Assembly (NCBI GenBank): GCA_958510875.1
Contig: OY294068.1
Location: forward strand, 167,595,962-167,659,961
DNA from: Endomychus coccineus
Lineage: Eukaryota > Arthropoda > Insecta > Coleoptera > Endomychidae
Length of the DNA stretch: 64,000 nucleotides
Direction of reading: 5' to 3'
Position 1 is the stretch's first letter. Every line of letters starts with the position of its first letter. The notes below the pieces were generated by a model. The model ran no database searches. It saw only the letters and a program-made list of their open reading frames with translations, and was not told where the DNA came from. Positions 36,741 through 47,081 of this stretch are shown piece after piece. A program made the position numbers and the translations under genes.

Positions 36741-38209
36741 AAAATTGCATTTCTTGACGTTTTAGAACCCAAGGAACATGAAAGAAAAATCTATGTACCT
36801 ATTTACGTATTTTCACTATAATTTTCAAACGCCATCTTGAAGAACATGATTTCATATTTAATCCTTTCTCCCAAAATACACATTGATCTCAAAGATGAGC
36901 AAAATCAATTAAGGGTATATGGGATTCGTAGCACTCAAGTTAGAACTAAAACACTAAAACTTAGTGTTTCAATACTGATAAAATGTAATTTTGCTGGCAC
37001 ATTTAAACTTAACCAGTAGTTTAAATTGATACTTAGCAACCATTATAGATTTTTGGAATGAGGTTGTGAAATAATACTAGGAAGTATACTGTAAGTAACA
37101 CAATACCATTGTGGCATTTATTTATTATAATGTTTTAAAACAAGTTCACAAATATAGCATTGAGTAAATATAATTTTATTTATTTGCACAATATTTTAAT
37201 AAAACTTTAGCAATAGGTTTAATAAATTTTATTTTATGTTGTACAATATTCTATTCGTTAGTTTATCATTGCAAAACTATTGTTACTAACAACACCTAAA
37301 TATAATTCTAATGGAATGTTTCCATTTGAACAGAGGACAGTGTTTAGTGGTAGAAATTCACTTAAAACAAGTGCTCTTGCACAATTCTTATGTAAATTTT
37401 TCACACATACACTAAAAACATACCTCTGAAATCAATTTATAAACTATGTCATAGATACAATAGGCACCCATGCTGTAACAAGCAAATATACTAAGTAACA
37501 TTATTATAAAACTCCGTGATCCTCCAAACAGTCTTCCAATTAAGTAAGTAATATTTAAAAAACTAATCTCCAAATGAAGCATTATGTAATAGTGAGGTGA
37601 TTAAATATGTAACAATAACTTTATTATTTTTATCAACAGTTCGCTGTTTTTACACCCGATCAGGTGCCAAGTAATTTTGATTGAATCAGTGATTCTCAAG
37701 AGTTAACAGGTGCACAAATACAGGCTTAGTCAGATTGGTGATTGTTGAATTATGGGTATTTATTTTCATAGAATTGTGAATAATAAGTTTGTAGCTTTCA
37801 CTCATTAGCCTCAACTAGTGTTGAAAGAAAGTCATGTGGTAATAGATAAAAATACAATGTTTCAGAAAGCTTTTGTGAGCCAAGAATGATGAATTAATAA
37901 TTTGGTTTTTTTGAATACCTACTAATTACTCCCTAAAGTCTAACACTTTCAATTTGACTTAATCTGTGAAAAGCTGCCAATATTACTGCACTCCACTGTA
38001 AAATAATGTACGACCCAGCTATCCTTTCAAAATAATACTAAAGCTATCAATTATGAACTACATATCACAGGGCAATATATCAATTGCTATACCTGAACAT
38101 ACGTAGTCGTTGTCCGGTTAGCTGTGGCCGCATAGTCAATGACCTAAAGCCTTCCACCACATGGAGGAGGAGTCCATCCCTCAGGAAAACATTCACTTGC
38201 ACCATCTTC
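36741..38209. other. Noncoding; may include the 3' UTR of the 38210-38629 gene
   Basis: AT-rich without coding similarity. On the minus strand an AATAAA lies within ATAATAAATAAATGCC near 37120-37135, a possible polyadenylation signal for the gene upstream (an inference). Confidence 0.3.
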
Positions 38210-38629
38210 TCATGAACTGGTTCGTTCACTGTCACTGTCTCTGTTATTTTTGAAAGACTTCTTCAATTTATCCAGAACCCTGTTGTGGAACTTTTTCAAA
38301 TTAGTATCAGACCCTTCTTCTTTTGGAGGTGAGGATGATGTGCTTTTGATGGGGCTCTGAAGACTGTTTTCAGATGTCCTTGAACTAGCCCTCGAATAAG
38401 AATTCTGTTTGTTCATATTCGTCGGAACTGTAACACTTCTGTTGTTGTTTGGTGAACCCACGATGAAGTCGGTACCCGGTGAAGTCGACAAACTAGGCCC
38501 TTCCGATTTACATTCCGACACTTTCCTGGAACGGCACGAACTTGGATTCGAACATTCCGATAATCTCCTGGTACGATTCGACTTGTATATATCATAGTCA
38601 TTTTTCATTACCGGCATCATAAAAGCCAT
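38210..38629 (-). CDS. Unrecognised 139-aa serine-rich basic protein
   Basis: A single-exon frame starting MAFMMPVMKNDYDIYKSNRT and ending with a TGA at 38210-38212. It has a short hydrophobic-aromatic N terminus, a long Ser/Arg/Asn-rich and probably disordered middle (clusters such as SRASSRTSEN and STSSSPPKEE), and a charged helical C terminus (LKKFHNRVLDKLKKSFKNNR) followed by SDSERTSS. No catalytic motif, signal peptide or membrane segment. The base composition is less AT-rich than its surroundings and the conserved-looking ends suggest a real host gene. I do not recognise the family. More exons are possible, but the ATG and stop lie in one frame and none is needed. MITE copy C lies about 0.7 kb upstream. 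Confidence 0.6.
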   Translation of the reverse strand: MAFMMPVMKNDYDIYKSNRTRRLSECSNPSSCRSRKVSECKSEGPSLSTSPGTDFIVGSPNNNRSVTVPTNMNKQNSYSRASSRTSENSLQSPIKSTSSSPPKEEGSDTNLKKFHNRVLDKLKKSFKNNRDSDSERTSS

Positions 38630-39351
38630 TTTTAGTATTTATTTTTGTTGATTCAATTCAAAAAAATAATTTCCAGCTTTATCGCTCTTTGCACTTAATG
38701 ACAAGGACAACGTTTGTACAGTTTGACTGCAATTACTTCAGACACCTTTCACAATAAACGCTCAGAAATAAACTACGGAGGAGCTAACGAAGTAAATAGA
38801 CGCAGTATACTTGTATCCCCACCAGAATACAACCGCGAAGCTCATTGGCTAGACAAACAAACGTGGGGACACACCTTACAATGTGATTAAACATGAAGCG
38901 CCACCAACGTCAACATACATTTTGTTGAATTAAAATATTGAATTTTATTAAAGCTATTTTTAATAATGGTACAGTTATGAGTTTATTGCTTGATCATTGT
39001 CAGCTTTGCAAAATATAGTACAAACAAAAATTCTAATAATAAATAAGGAATTAGTTTCATTATTTTACAGTGTAAGTTTGTATTCGTTCTGAAACTGGCG
39101 AATAGATGTCGCAGAGCGCAGACACGCATATAGAACCAGTTTTTATATACCCGAAAACTTTTTAAAGGATCAGTCACAGATCCGAACTAATTTAAATAGT
39201 AAATACCAAATACTAACAGAGAGTCGGGAGTAATTTGCTTATTAGTTGGTATTTCTGAAATTACACTATGTGCTTATGTGATATTTGGATTATTTCCATA
39301 TATGAACAATAGAGGTATTTTACATACCTCTATGATTTGATATGTTGATAT
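38630..39351. other. Upstream region of the 139-aa gene
   Basis: Contains the presumptive promoter/5' UTR of the minus-strand gene. No clear TATA box. A GC-richer patch lies at 38690-38900. Confidence 0.35.
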
Positions 39352-39638
39352 CACGGTCGTATATACAGGTCTGGAAACTCGAGGCTGTTTACTATGTGAT
39401 AAGTGAGTCCGCTAAGCGTCATCTGTTGCGTAGTACCAAAAGGGTGGCGCTTGAGTCGAGGGATGTTCTCTGGCACGTATATGACCGTGTTTGAACGATA
39501 TGGCGCCTAATCCTGACATCCTGACAACAAATTTCGATCCATGCGCCAGCTGGTGACTGAGCGAGGGACTACGAGTTTGGCGACATGTAAGAGACTCATG
39601 TCAAACATAAAGTTCCCAGACCTGTATATACGACCGTG
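39352..39638. mobile_element. hAT-type MITE, copy C
   Basis: 287 bp with the family's terminal repeats, flanked by exact octamers GTTGATAT (39344-39351 and 39639-39646). Noncoding, closely similar to copy B. Confidence 0.9.
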
Positions 39639-39646
39639 GTTGATAT

Positions 39647-40364
39647 GAACACTATAATTAACCTATGACTCTATGACTTCAAGTTCAAAGTAAGCTGCGA
39701 CAACTTTATATTTCACAGCCTGGTTATGTTATACTGTAATTGCCCAATGCATGCTCAGGAGAAGTGTACATAAAGCATGCACTTTAATAATTTAAGAACA
39801 AGAAAACTCAATTAATTACAAAAACAAACTCTCGAAAAACCTACTAACCTAATAATTTAAAAAACTAACCTGTCAAATATTAGCAAACTAAGCTGCGATA
39901 ATGCTGGCGCTTTGAGTTTCGAACCTACCGCCTGGGCTAGCATCGCTGTATCCCAGTATCGACATTGAATTCGGTATATCAACTGTTACTGCGCTCGCCG
40001 CTAGGGGCGTGAGCCAATCGTAGTCCGGCTTATACAAAACCTTGCCATAACATGATTGGCGATTGGGAAATCTAAGCTACGACATCTGTCTGTACTCTGT
40101 ACGTTCTTGAAAAGACGATTCACAGATTAGAATTATTCTTTGATATATTTTTATAATCTTTTTATTAATCATATCAGAACAATTTCATAAACATATCATT
40201 GGTTCGGAACTGGAATTTATTTATATTACAGTAATTGGAATAGCCCATATGAATTGTCTTCAAGGATCTTTATCTATGCTTATTTGTATTCAATGAAAAA
40301 TCACTACCATAGAACAATTATGAACACTACTGCTCCAAGGCTTTTCAACATAGTATCTATAAAC
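39647..40364. other. Intergenic stretch between MITE copies C and D
   Basis: No recognised coding sequence. Confidence 0.35.
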
Positions 40365-40605
40365 CACGGTCGTATATACAGAATTGGGAACTCTATGTTT
40401 GACATGAGTCTCTTACATGTCGCCAAACTCACAGTTCCTCGCTCAGCCACCAGCTGACGCATGGATCGGATTATGTTTACGTTCCAGAGAACATTCCTCG
40501 ACTCATGCGCTACCCTTTTGGTACTACGCAACAGAAGACGCTTAGCGGACTCACTTATCACATAGGAAACAGCCTCGATATTCCAGACCTGTATATACGA
40601 CCGTG
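40365..40605. mobile_element. hAT-type MITE, copy D, upstream of Rpn12
   Basis: 241 bp, orientation opposite to B and C. Flanking octamers CTATAAAC and GTTTAAAC match at 6 of 8 positions. It ends 272 bp before the Rpn12 start codon, so it probably lies in or next to the promoter. Confidence 0.82.
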
Positions 40606-40877
40606 GTTTAAACTTATAAAGTACTCTATGATACTGTACCTTTATCTACTTTTTTGTCACTACTCTACCTATTTCTTGAATTTCAATGCAAAGAATTCTT
40701 TTTGTTATACCATAGACGATGGTTTTTGTTGCTCATTACTTTCTTGTTCGATGGTGAATGGCCGAATACTGAAAGAAAATCACAAATCATTCATTTCTGA
40801 TTTGAACATATCCGTAAAATAAGATAGCAAAAGTATTTCATTTTATACTCGAACTTGAAATATCATTGTATAAAATT

Positions 40878-41987
40878 ATGGCGAAAACGGCTGAGGTTGC
40901 TAGTTTATATAAAAAACTAAGTTCAGAATGGAATTGTTCAAACCCGAATCTAAGTAAATGCGAAGAGCACCTTTCAAAACTTAAGGTACACTGTTTTTTA
41001 CATTACAAAAAATTAATACCTAACTCTTCGTTTATTACTAATTTTAGATTGAATTAACTAGTCTAATGTTCCTTCCAACATCAAATGCAATAGCTTCGAA
41101 ACAAGAACTACTCTTAGCTAGGGATACTTTAGAAATTGGAGTACAATGGAGTATTGCCAGCAACAATATACCATCCTTTGAAAGGTATATGGCTCAGTTG
41201 AAGTGTTATTACTTCGATTATAAAACACAACTTTCGGAATCATCTTTCAAGTATCAACTTTTGGGGTTGAATTTATTGTTTTTATTATCACAGAATCGTG
41301 TTGCTGAATTTCATACAGAATTGGAACTTTTGCCTGCTGATCAACTACAAAATAATGTCTACATTAGGCATCCCTTATCAATAGAGCAATACTTGATGGA
41401 AGGCAGTTATAATAAGGTGTGTATTAGAGGTTTTAATGAAGAAGATTGATTTAATCAAGTTTATTCTACAGATATTTTTGGCAAAAGGTAATGTACCAGC
41501 AAAAAGCTACAACTTTTTCATGGACATTCTATTAGACACAATTAGAAATGAAATTGCAGTTTGTGTTGAGAAAGCCTATGAAAAAATCTCCCTGAAAGAT
41601 GCTGCTAGGATGTTGTATTTACCTAATGAAGAAGCTGCCAAAACTTTTGGCACAAAGGTAGGTTCATCCTGTGATTTTACTTATAAGCAGACTTACATCT
41701 GAACTATGTCTACACTTTATGTAGCAGATTATGTTAAAATTGATAGTAAAGTATTCATATGAATACTTTGTTGCCAGATGTAGGACTGCTAATCATTCAA
41801 CTCTATACTAAATGTTGAATCACTTTAATAATGTTCAATATTATTGTTTCAGAAAAAATGGAAATTTGGTTTAGATGACTTTTTCCATTTCACGTCTGAA
41901 GTAGAAAAAATTAATGATCCCATACCTTCTAGAGAATTGGCAGAACAAGCAGTTGAATATGCTAAGGAACTAGAAATGATTGTATAA
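40878..41987 (+). CDS. Rpn12: 26S proteasome lid subunit Rpn12 (PSMD8)
   Basis: A non-ATPase subunit of the 19S regulatory particle; it joins the lid complex late in assembly and helps dock the lid on the base. I place four exons at 40878-40985, 41048-41416, 41472-41657 and 41853-41987, all with GT-AG borders and all whole numbers of codons, giving 265 aa, about the length of fly and human Rpn12. Recognisable blocks are [71 protein letters not shown], then [17 protein letters not shown] and [16 protein letters not shown] (CSN8/PSMD8/EIF3K PCI-type region), ending [17 protein letters not shown] as in animals. The start ATG 40878 is chosen because [18 protein letters not shown] is the conserved N terminus. 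An in-frame ATG 12 nt upstream (40866) is less likely. All catalytic-neutral scaffold features look intact. Confidence 0.93.
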
Positions 41988-43229
41988 ATAATTATATTTT
42001 TTGTTCTCAAGTTCATGTATTCTAAGAATATTTTTAATGAAATATATTTATAGTCTCATTTTTTCTATTTCCATTTGTACTTTATACACCTCAACTTATA
42101 TTATTATTTCCAACTCATATTTTGAGCCATTTATTGTCAAACCACATACTTATATCTACACTGATTTGTCATCAATTAAGAAAGTCATGTCAGCATTGCA
42201 TATGTAATCAATAGTATATATTGCCTATTAATTTTGTGAACTATTTGTTTAAAAAATAAGAATTATGTGAAATTTCAAGATCAATTGAAGTTGACAAGTT
42301 TTTATTTACCTAAAGCAATATAGTTCGTTGACTTGAAACTATATTAGTGCTAGTATCACTTTTATTAAATTCATAATATTTTTGTGTGACCTTTGAGGGC
42401 AAACCTGGGTGGTGGAGTTTAAGAGATGATATTTTGGAGTGTTGTGACGTCCCAGATTTTGTAGAAGCGTATTTTATATCGCCTACAAACAACTTCATAC
42501 ATATTACGAAGAATTACTCCCAGGAATTGCGTGAAATTTCTTGTACTTTTAGACATCGATCCTGTCAACTTTGTCTCGAGGATGGTATTGTTCCATGTTT
42601 GATTACACTTGACCGTTTTCGAGAAAAATCAACTTTTATGTTGAAAAACATGGTCAATTCTTACTAATTAAACAAAATTTATTCAAACGAACAAGTAACA
42701 AAACCAGAAAATTGACCATGTTTTTCAACATAAAAGTTGATTTTTCTCGAAAACGGTCAACTTTAGAGATTATGACCAGGAGTACCTTTTTTGTGTAAAA
42801 AACATTGGCGGTTCAAATGGTTGTCTCAAAACTGTACTTTTTTCAGTGGCGTAGAAGTTGGGGAGAAAATCACCCACTACCCCTTCAAAATCTTCACCAA
42901 TTATGACTAAAAAAATATTTTTTATCATACAGAACATAGCTTACTATGAGTAGAAAATGCTTACAAAAGCTGGCTTTTGTACGATAAACGGTTCCGGAGA
43001 TATTCGCAAAAAACGAAATTTTTTTTCCAATTTCAACACCCTGTATCTCGAAAACGAAGCCTTCTACGACATATGTTTATAGGAACTTTTCTTCTCAAAA
43101 ACACTTGTTCTATCTCCTGTTGCAGTTTGTCTACAAAAAACTGACTCGCCCTGTATATTTATCTGTGCGAGGACAGAATGTCTATCAACTTTCCAGTAAA
43201 AGGCTTAGTAGTCTATTGTATATAGGACT
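41988..43229. other. Intergenic repeats between Rpn12 and CWF19L2
   Basis: Holds an imperfect hairpin (42604-42665 against 42700-42766, sharing GTTTTTCAACATAAAAGTTG) and a noncoding repeat-like tract with CACCCTGTATCTCGAAAACG near 43030, ending in CGCCCTGTATA near 43149. The tract resembles interspersed repeats seen in many insects. A 93-codon open frame at 42386-42667 lacks a recognised domain. Confidence 0.45.
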
Positions 43230-43560
43230 CTTTGAGCCTTGAGGCTTGAACTGAAACTGGTTCTACCGGTTTCTGTAGCCGTATTTATTGTAGGAAAAAT
43301 CCTTAACGCTACACAGTTAACTGCCTTTATTCCGGTGGTTAACTCCGTTCCGGCATCTGACCCTGCCTTTGTGTGATCATGTGCAAAGTAGAATTTTCGA
43401 AGATGGGTTTCCAGGCAGAGCAGGGTCAGGTGCCGGAACGGAGTTAACCACCGGAATAAAGGCAGTGAAATGTGTAGCGTGAAGGATTTTTCCTACAATA
43501 AATACGGCTACAGAAACCAGTAGAATCAGTTCCAGTTCAAGCCTCAAGCTTGCCCTGAAG
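43230..43560. repeat. Fold-back copy of Penelope 1-type 3' sequence
   Basis: Arms 43230-43370 and 43415-43545 are inverse copies sharing AACTCCGTTCCGGCA and GTAGCCGTATTTATTGTAGG. They match the 3' flank of Penelope-like element 1 (about 10060-10230). The right arm continues with CCTGAAGATGCC and CACGTCGGCATC, the degenerate 3' motif of that element. Confidence 0.65.
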
Positions 43561-43956
43561 ATGCCACCTGTAATGGCTGGCGACACGTCGGCATCAATCG
43601 AGCTATTGTGACGCGGAATCCATGATTTTTCAAGATTAGCTATCCGCGGAAGTCTACTATTTAAGAAATCTTATTTTATTCAGTTTTTTTAAATCTCGGC
43701 GTCAAGAAAAATTGATTGGAAATTTTAATAGGTGAACATTATTTTTCTATAATAAATTTATAGCTTTCATAGCATACATTTATATAATAAAAGTCTGTTA
43801 TTTTCCATGAGTCATCTATTCATATCAAAAATGATAATTAATTTTATAAGATTGATTCAATATGTAACAAAGCCATCTAATTCAACACCAATTTAGCAAC
43901 ACCTCCCACAAGATCCATTATTGCCATCTCTACTTTTCCAAAAAAAAAAAATTTAA

Positions 43957-45753
43957 TCATTCTTTCAGGGTGCAGTCAAACTTTTGCCATTCTTTAGAAA
44001 ATTGTTTAACTCTAACACTTTGGTCATTGAAGGTTTGTTTTTTAGGTCTCTTCCATTTACTATGATGTAAATCCAAGATTCCACCTATAATCTCCTGAGC
44101 AAAATTATTAGGAAATAACCTTTGATCTTCAATAACATGTGCATATCCTTCTTCCATTCCAAATGATACTGAGAAGTATGGCAATCCTTTAGGTACAGCT
44201 CTTTGAATATCTTTACCCTTGAGAGAAACTAATTTTTTATTATTCGACCATTCTGTTTCTGATTCATCTATTGCTTTTTTAAAATAAATAGGTGCCGTGT
44301 CTCCATGCTCTTTTGGTACGGGCACACATTCTAAACACATATGAGGGTATTTTTGGAAATGTTTTGCCGTTTCGAAAAATATAACATCTTCGTTCTTTGA
44401 AGAAAACATTCTGACCAATGACTTTCTTACGTCCATAATATCTGCCCATTCATTCTCATCTAATTGAGTTGCACAAGACACATGTCTAATTGGCACTATG
44501 AAGCAATGACCATCTGTTAACGGTTCATATGATGGTAAACAGAGGTATGAAGTATCTCCCATTGTGATCATTAAATGTTTGCTCATTGCATCTGATTGTA
44601 TACATCTATCACATGACTCCAAAGAATGCATCATATTTTCATGAACCCCAATAGCCTTCTTGATGTTCTTGGAATCTATTTTATCGTCAGATTCATTTTG
44701 TCTAATATTATCAACAAAAATATCATCCATATCATCACCCTTCTTGATTTTGCTTGACATTTTAATAAATTCTCTATTTTCATCTTCAACAGTATTATAT
44801 TTCTCTCTTTCAAACATTTGTTTCAGCGAATATTTGTCATCATCAGGGAAATATCGAACCCTTTCACCATCTTGATGAGTTTCAACTCTTCGTTTCTTTT
44901 TACTGTAATGTGAAGGTTCTCCATATTCAGATTGTAGTTTCAGAGGTCTTGCAACACCTTTACTATCAATTTGAGTTAGTAAAACATCAGCTTGCTGAGC
45001 TTTGGTTGTATCTTGAGATTTTCTTGCAGATTCTAATTTTTCTTGTAGTTCTATCACAAGTTTCGTATTACCAAGTATTTCTGCTTTAACAATTTTTGCT
45101 GCAATTGCATTTAAATCTGTAGCAGATAAACTTTTATCCACTTTCTCCACTTGTTTCTCAACCTCGCTGATAGTTTCCCTTTTATCGGAATGTTTTGTCC
45201 TATTTGAATTATCTTTTTTCCAGTTAGATGTGCAACTCTTTCTAGGGGTTCTTTGATCTTCACTCTCTAAATCTTCAGAGGGTTTTTTAAAAGTTGGTAG
45301 TCCTGTACCACCATTTTTCCAGTATGGATTTAGTTCTCTAGAACATTCCTGAGGTTTATACTGTTGTCGTTCCTTTTCAAGTTTTCGCTTGTTTTCTCTA
45401 TCAACTCTTCTTTCAGCATTTGATACTGTAAAGAATGTTGAAGATGCATTCATCCAATCATCTCTTTTCGTAGTAGTATTCGAATTATTCTCAGTCGATA
45501 TTGGATTTTCGCTTTTTGAACTAGAGCTCGGAATATCATCAAGACTTGTCGGAGGTATCACCTTTTCAACCCATTCTTCAGATGATTCTGATTCACAACT
45601 GGAAGAGTTATCTTTGCGTTTTCTATGTTTTTTTTCATCTTTATGCTTGTATTTTTGAGATTTATGCTTATGTTTCCCCTGAAATTTCTTTCATTAGGTT
45701 ATATACAATGAACTGTTTTTATTATAATAAAATTAGAAATTACAAATTACCAT
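43957..45753 (-). CDS. CWF19L2: CWF19-like protein 2 (spliceosome-associated)
   Basis: A member of the CwfJ/CWF19 family, which acts in the nucleus on late spliceosomes and intron-lariat turnover with the debranching enzyme. I place the coding sequence in two exons, 45751-45753 (just the ATG) and 43957-45678, separated by a 72-bp GT-AG intron, giving 574 aa beginning MGKHKHKSQKYKHKDEKKHR. The N-terminal half is lysine/serine-rich and disordered, with a charged region around residues 150-200. CwfJ_C_1 spans about residues 345-465: SLESCDRCIQSD (zinc-binding pair), TSYLCLPSYEPLTDGHCFIV and HMCLECVPVPKEHG, a HIT-like fold. CwfJ_C_2 spans about 475-570: LPYFSVSFG, GYAHVIEDQRLFPNNFAQEI, FSKEWQKFDCTL. 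The gene is divergent from ACBD3 and convergent with Rpn12. The protein is shorter than the human one, mainly in the N-terminal half. Confidence 0.9.
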
Positions 45754-45999
45754 GAATCGTGATCGTGCTGAACGGCTCAACAAAAGATAATACAGCTTTC
45801 CATTTCCATGTTTTAATATTGATATTATATCAACATACTACATTCGTAGCACAGAATACTACATATTAAATTATTCTTATCCTAAACTCCGTGACATGAC
45901 AACAACAAACTCCAATTACCAGAGAGAAACTCCACAACTAAGGGATCATAAAGAACTAAACCATAGAGGTAATATATAATTTGAGGTACAAAGCGTTAT
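45754..45999. promoter_or_regulatory. 5' UTR/promoter region of CWF19L2
   Basis: Minus-strand sequence before the ATG at 45753 (GTTCAGCACGATCACGATTC) is the presumed exon 1 leader. The region between CWF19L2 and ACBD3 (1.33 kb) must hold both promoters. No TATA box is obvious. Confidence 0.35.
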
Positions 46000-46007
46000 G
46001 CCTATAC

Positions 46008-46035
46008 CACGGTCGTATACGTCTATACGACCGTG
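46008..46035. repeat. 28-bp palindromic mini-element next to MITE copy E
   Basis: Consists of the two terminal ends of the MITE family joined (CACGGTCGTATAC then TATACGACCGTG). It sits between GCCTATAC at 46000-46007 and the same octamer at 46036-46043. Confidence 0.85.
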
Positions 46036-46043
46036 GCCTATAC

Positions 46044-46443
46044 CACGGTCGTTGGTGTGGAAACTCTATGGTTGACTTGAGGCTCTTACGGGTAGTCCCT
46101 CGCTCAGCCATCAGCTAGCGCTTGGATCACGAAGTGGTAAAACGATTTCTATCCGGAATCGCAAGCATCCACTTTTTTCGCATTTCCGCATCTTTCGGCA
46201 CTTTAGAAACAGAAGTTTCTTGCTTTACACTTTTGTACCCCGTTTTGCATTTCGGCACAATGCACGATTTCGTAATTTGTTTCTAAAAACGCAGGTATTC
46301 CTTGTGTTGACATGTCAACTGACAGTTGTCAGAAAATACTCCTACGTGACGACTTTTGGTACTATGGGCCAGTTGACGCTTAGCGGACTCACTGCTCACA
46401 TAGGAAACAACCTCGAGTTTCCAGACCTGTGTATACGACCGTG
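46044..46443. mobile_element. hAT-type MITE, copy E (long form)
   Basis: 400 bp between GCCTATAC octamers at 46036-46043 and 46444-46451. Its interior matches copy A in inverse orientation. Noncoding. It lies about 290 bp upstream of the CWF19L2 ATG and 640 bp upstream of the ACBD3 ATG. Confidence 0.88.
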
Positions 46444-46671
46444 GCCTATACAATTGAAATCAGATTGTAGCAGAAGTCCCCCTCTACACTAGTTTCTTTA
46501 TAAGTTCTACTCTTCGTTTATATTTCCTGTAGAGGTCCTCTATTATATAATTTATATAATAGTTCTAAGAATTACGCAGCATAACTATTTAATATATGGA
46601 GCTTTTTACATCTATGTTGTCTATGCAATAATAAACTATAAAAGAGTTCACACTATGGTAATACTATAAAA

Positions 46672-46802
46672 CAATCGCCCTTATCCACTAAAATACACTC
46701 AGAGTAAACTCTGATGATGGCTTCTTGGTAGCTGAAAGGTTTTATGATGTTGAAGGGTTATTAGTACTTTAAAAGTATTTTTACTGAACAAGGGCGATTG
46801 TT
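46672..46802. mobile_element. Small MITE with AACAATCGCCCTT ends
   Basis: About 130 bp. Ends read AAACAATCGCCCTTATCC and, inverted, CAAGGGCGATTGTTT. A related sequence lies at 29410-29515 (shared TTGGTAGCTGAAA and GGATAAGGGCGACTGTTCC). The interior contains CTGATGATGGC...GCTGAAA, a hammerhead-like arrangement (see findings). Confidence 0.6.
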
Positions 46803-47081
46803 TCTTATGTATAGCTTTGCCACAGTATACATTTTAATACTGTGTGTATGCAGTATTCAAATAACTAAAACCACAGTGTAGCTAGTCGCTCGTTGTCTGG
46901 CTTAAAGGTCTCTTGATTCGTTGATTGTTTTAATTCTATGAATATGTGATATTCTGACATAGATGTAAGCTAGAGATATTGTATTGATGCCACTGATATA
47001 TAACTAAAATCATGTAAATCAGTGAACTATGCTCCGTTTGTCAACAATCAACTGATTGACATGTATTGTCAAATATGAAAT

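Noticed and set aside
42386..42667. 93-codon frame downstream of Rpn12 as a gene
   Set aside because: Half of it is one arm of a hairpin repeat, there is no recognised domain, and the other strand is equally open.
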